A stretch of DNA of 14,799 nucleotides from Cupriavidus sp. (GTDB taxonomy: Bacteria > Pseudomonadota > Gammaproteobacteria > Burkholderiales > Burkholderiaceae): assembly GCA_013362725.1 (NCBI GenBank), contig JABFVP010000721.1:1-14799 (forward strand), in the 5' to 3' direction. Position numbers and translations under genes: made by a program. This document shows positions 12,550 through 14,799 of the stretch, one piece after another. The first letter of the stretch is position 1. Each line of letters opens with the position of its first letter. The notes under the pieces were generated by a model that saw nothing but the letters and a program-made list of their open reading frames with translations, had not been told where the DNA came from and ran no database searches.

Positions 12550-13821
12550 TTGACGCCGCAGCGCGCGGGCCGCCAGAGCGGGGCCGGCGGCCCCGACCAT
12601 GTCCGCTTCGGGCTCTTCTACCTGGGCTATTACGGCTACGTCGGCCTGATCTCGCCCTACGTCAGCCTGTACTTCGCCGACCGCGGCTTCGACCCGGTGC
12701 AGATCGGCGTGCTGATGGCGAGCTTCCAGGTCAGCCGTATCGCCGGCCCCTACCTGTGGGGCTGGCTCTCCGACATGATGCACACGCGCGTGCGCATCCT
12801 GCGCGTGAGCGCGTTCACCTCGCTGCTGGCGTTCCTGGTGCTGCCCGGCGTCGGCAGCTACGGCGGCATGATGGCGATGATGCTGACGCTGAGCCTGCTG
12901 ACCAGCGCGATGTCGCCGCTGGGCGATGCCCTGACCATTTCCACGCTGCGCCGTTACGGCGCCTTCGACCACAGCTACGGCCGCATCCGCATGTTCGGCT
13001 CGCTTGGCTTTATCGGCGCGGTGCTGGCCGGCGGGGCGCTGTTCGAGGCGGTCGGCATGCGCGCGTTCCCGTGGGTGGCGAGCGCGCTGCTGGCGATCCT
13101 GGCCGGGGTGGTGCTGACCATCCGCGACGCCGCCGACGAGGGCCCGCGAACCACGCCGCCGCGCGCCTTGCCGCTGCTGCGCCGGCCGGACGCGGCCTGG
13201 TTCCTCGCGTCGGCCTTCCTGATGATGTTCGCGCACGCCGCGCTCTACGTGTTCTATTCGCTGTGGCTGGAGACGCTGGGCTACAGCAAGTTCGCCATCG
13301 GCATGATGTGGACCATCGGCGTGGTCGCCGAGATCGTTTTCTTCTACTACCAGGGGCTGCTGTTCGCCCGCCTGGCGCTGCGCACCATCCTGGCGGGCAC
13401 CTTTGTGCTGGCGGCGCTGCGCTTCGGGCTGACCGGCTACTTCGCGCAAGTGGCGTGGCTGATGGCGCTGGTGCAGGTGCTGCACGCGGCGACCTTCGCC
13501 GCGCACCACAGCGCCAGCCTGAAGCGCCTGCAGACATGGTTCGCCGGGCCGCTGCAGGGACGCGGGCAGGCGCTGTACACCGGCATCTCCTACGGCGTCG
13601 GCGGCACGCTCGGCGGGCTGGCGATGGGCTGGACCTGGAACGCGCTGGCGCCGGCGCACACCTTCGGGCTCGCCGCCGTGGCCGCGGCGGCGGGTGCCTT
13701 CTGCGCCGCGATGAGCTTCCGCGCGGAAGGCGACGGCGCGCTTCAGTCCAGCGCCGCGCAGACCCGCTCGGCGATCGCCAGCGACGAGGTCAGCCCCGGC
13801 GATTCGATCCCGAACAGGTGA
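12550..13821 (+). CDS. MFS transporter, HcaT-like (MFS_1_like)
   Basis: This 423-residue protein has about 12 transmembrane helices and belongs to the HcaT / 3-phenylpropionate-permease-like branch of the major facilitator superfamily (PF12832). The N-terminal block FGLFYLGYYGYVGLISPYVSLYF, the RGFDPVQIGVL loop, the cytoplasmic GWLSDMM (loop 2-3 motif A region) and GRIRMFGSLGFIGAVL are typical. The substrate cannot be deduced; HcaT family members carry aromatic acids or are uncharacterised. The only plausible start is TTG at 12550, one base after the aroC stop; the next in-frame ATG would remove the first helix. The last 26 residues (from about LQSSAAQ) are polar, do not look like the family and lie antisense to the 3' end of the next gene. 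The natural family end is near FCAAMSFRAEG, so this tail may be a read-on after loss of an earlier stop. Confidence 0.87.
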   Translation: MTPQRAGRQSGAGGPDHVRFGLFYLGYYGYVGLISPYVSLYFADRGFDPVQIGVLMASFQVSRIAGPYLWGWLSDMMHTRVRILRVSAFTSLLAFLVLPGVGSYGGMMAMMLTLSLLTSAMSPLGDALTISTLRRYGAFDHSYGRIRMFGSLGFIGAVLAGGALFEAVGMRAFPWVASALLAILAGVVLTIRDAADEGPRTTPPRALPLLRRPDAAWFLASAFLMMFAHAALYVFYSLWLETLGYSKFAIGMMWTIGVVAEIVFFYYQGLLFARLALRTILAGTFVLAALRFGLTGYFAQVAWLMALVQVLHAATFAAHHSASLKRLQTWFAGPLQGRGQALYTGISYGVGGTLGGLAMGWTWNALAPAHTFGLAAVAAAAGAFCAAMSFRAEGDGALQSSAAQTRSAIASDEVSPGDSIPNR

Positions 13822-14799
13822 ACCAGCCCCGGCACGCCGTGCACGGCGGGGCCGTCGATGCGGAAGTCCGCCGCGGCTTCGTGCGGGCCGCTGATCTTGG
13901 GACGGATGCCGGCATAGCCGGGCTGCAGTGCGCCGTCGGCCAGTCCCGGCCAGTAGCGGCGCACCTCGTCATAGAAGGCGTCGGCATCCGCCGCATCGAC
14001 CCCGTATTCGATCTCGTCGATCCAGCGCACATTGGGGCCGAAGCGCGCCTGGCCGCCCAGGTCGATGGTCAGGTGCACCCCCAGGCCGGCGGCCTCGGGC
14101 ACGGGATAGATCAGCCGTGAGAACGGCGCGCGGCCGGCCAGCGTGAAATAGCAGCCCTTGGCGTAGTACTGCGGCGGGATATGGGCTTCCGGCATGCCGT
14201 CGATGCGGCGCGCCAGCTCGGGTGCCGTGAGCCCGGCCGAATTGACCACTGTGCGCGCCAGCAGCGTGGTGGTGCTGCCGTCTTCCGCGCCGATCTCCAG
14301 CCGGATGCCGTCCGCCGTGGCCGCGCCGCCCAGCACCGGCGACTGCACCGCCAGCATCGCGCCGGCGTTTTCCGCATCGCCCAGCAGCGCCGTCATCAGG
14401 CCGTGGCTGTCGACGATGCCGGTCGACGGCGACAGCAGCGCCGCGTGGCACTGCAGCTGCGGCTCCAGCGCCTGCGCTTCGGCGCGGTCGATCAGGCGCA
14501 GGTCGTCCACGCCATTGGCCGCTGCCCTGGCGCGGATGCCTTGGAGCGTCGCCACCTGCGCCGCGCTGGTGGCGACGATCAGCTTGCCGCAGCGCCGGTG
14601 CGCGACGTGGCGGCTGGCGCAGTAGTCGTACAGCATGGCCTTGCCGCGCACGCACAGCTGCGCCTTGAGCGAGCCGGCCGGATAGTAGATGCCGGCATGG
14701 ATGACCTCGCTGTTGCGCGCGCTGGTGATGGTGCCGAAGGCGTTCTCGGCTTCCAGGATGATCACTTCGCGGCCTTGCAGCGCCAGTGCGCGCGCGACC
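13743..14799 (-). CDS. FAD-dependent oxidoreductase, L-2-hydroxyglutarate oxidase-like, 5' end outside the window
   Basis: This is a DAO-family (PF01266) flavoenzyme resembling LhgO/YgaF and L-2-hydroxyglutarate dehydrogenase, which oxidises L-2-hydroxyglutarate to 2-oxoglutarate and donates electrons to the membrane quinone pool. The frame is open to the right edge, giving 351 residues. The in-frame ATG at 14765 is internal, because the preceding codons read VARALALQGREVI, the helix after the Rossmann GxGxxG loop. Only some 15-20 residues with that loop are missing. Visible landmarks are ENAFGTITSARNSEVIHAG, where SxxNSEVIHAGIYYP is a family hallmark, then VNSAGL, YYAKGCYF, GVHLTIDLGG with FGPNVRW, GYAGIRPKI and the C-terminal FAD segment LFGIESPGLTSSLAIAE. 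Its 3' end overlaps the MFS gene by 79 bp on the opposite strand. Confidence 0.88.
   Translation of the reverse strand, partial: VARALALQGREVIILEAENAFGTITSARNSEVIHAGIYYPAGSLKAQLCVRGKAMLYDYCASRHVAHRRCGKLIVATSAAQVATLQGIRARAAANGVDDLRLIDRAEAQALEPQLQCHAALLSPSTGIVDSHGLMTALLGDAENAGAMLAVQSPVLGGAATADGIRLEIGAEDGSTTTLLARTVVNSAGLTAPELARRIDGMPEAHIPPQYYAKGCYFTLAGRAPFSRLIYPVPEAAGLGVHLTIDLGGQARFGPNVRWIDEIEYGVDAADADAFYDEVRRYWPGLADGALQPGYAGIRPKISGPHEAAADFRIDGPAVHGVPGLVHLFGIESPGLTSSLAIAERVCAALD

Noticed and set aside
12313..13659. A 448-codon minus-strand open frame antisense to aroC and the MFS gene
   Set aside because: The composition is the same antisense type, and the plus-strand frame encodes a clear 12-helix transporter.
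1..14799. Mobile elements, CRISPR arrays, toxin-antitoxin pairs, tRNA or rRNA genes
   Set aside because: No transposase or integrase motifs, no regularly spaced direct repeats, no small gene pairs and no tRNA-like cloverleaf were seen. Spacers are short and mostly regulatory in size.

Overview
The window is about 14.8 kb of very GC-rich, tightly packed chromosomal DNA. It looks like a member of the Burkholderiaceae, most likely Cupriavidus or Ralstonia. This is inferred from the trimeric-porin tail, the yihY / wrbA / DUF2069 arrangement, the sequence character of MetY and AroC, and the base composition; no marker gene fixes the genus. It reads as ordinary core or housekeeping DNA. I see no transposases, integrases, tRNAs, CRISPR arrays, phage genes or prophage borders.

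Layout from left to right. (1) The 3' end of an outer-membrane porin gene (+) is followed after 2 nt by an N-formylglutamate amidohydrolase (+). (2) A minus-strand three-gene unit, read right to left, is wrbA, then a DUF2069 membrane protein, then an FAD-linked D-2-hydroxyglutarate-dehydrogenase-like oxidase. It converges on the amidohydrolase with only 13 nt between. (3) Divergent from wrbA is a YihY/BrkB-type inner membrane protein (+). (4) A minus-strand Mpo1-like (DUF962) membrane protein follows beyond a strong hairpin. (5) A minus-strand pair is metY (O-acetylhomoserine sulfhydrylase) overlapping by one base an alpha/beta hydrolase. (6) The plus-strand block is a two-CBS-domain protein, a fused MFS flippase plus PlsC acyltransferase of the LplT/Aas type, a Fax/metaxin-like glutathione-transferase-fold protein, chorismate synthase (aroC), and an HcaT-like MFS transporter that starts at TTG one base after aroC. 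(7) A minus-strand L-2-hydroxyglutarate-oxidase-like gene runs off the right edge, and its 3' end overlaps the transporter's 3' end by 79 bp.

Functionally the genes are a mix: amino-acid biosynthesis (metY, aroC), histidine or formyl-amino-acid breakdown (amidohydrolase), membrane lipid repair (MFS-PlsC fusion, possibly the Mpo1-like protein), quinone and redox metabolism (wrbA and two FAD dehydrogenases), and transport. One thread worth noting is that likely dehydrogenases for both enantiomers of 2-hydroxyglutarate lie in the same window, though not in one operon.

I did not find a convincing undescribed system. The most useful second looks are the antisense-overlapping 3' ends at 13743-13821, the run of inverted repeats at 8521-8631, the -10-like element readable on both strands in the wrbA/yihY spacer, and the gene fusions and couplings listed below. 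All long open frames antisense to these genes look like GC-driven shadows.
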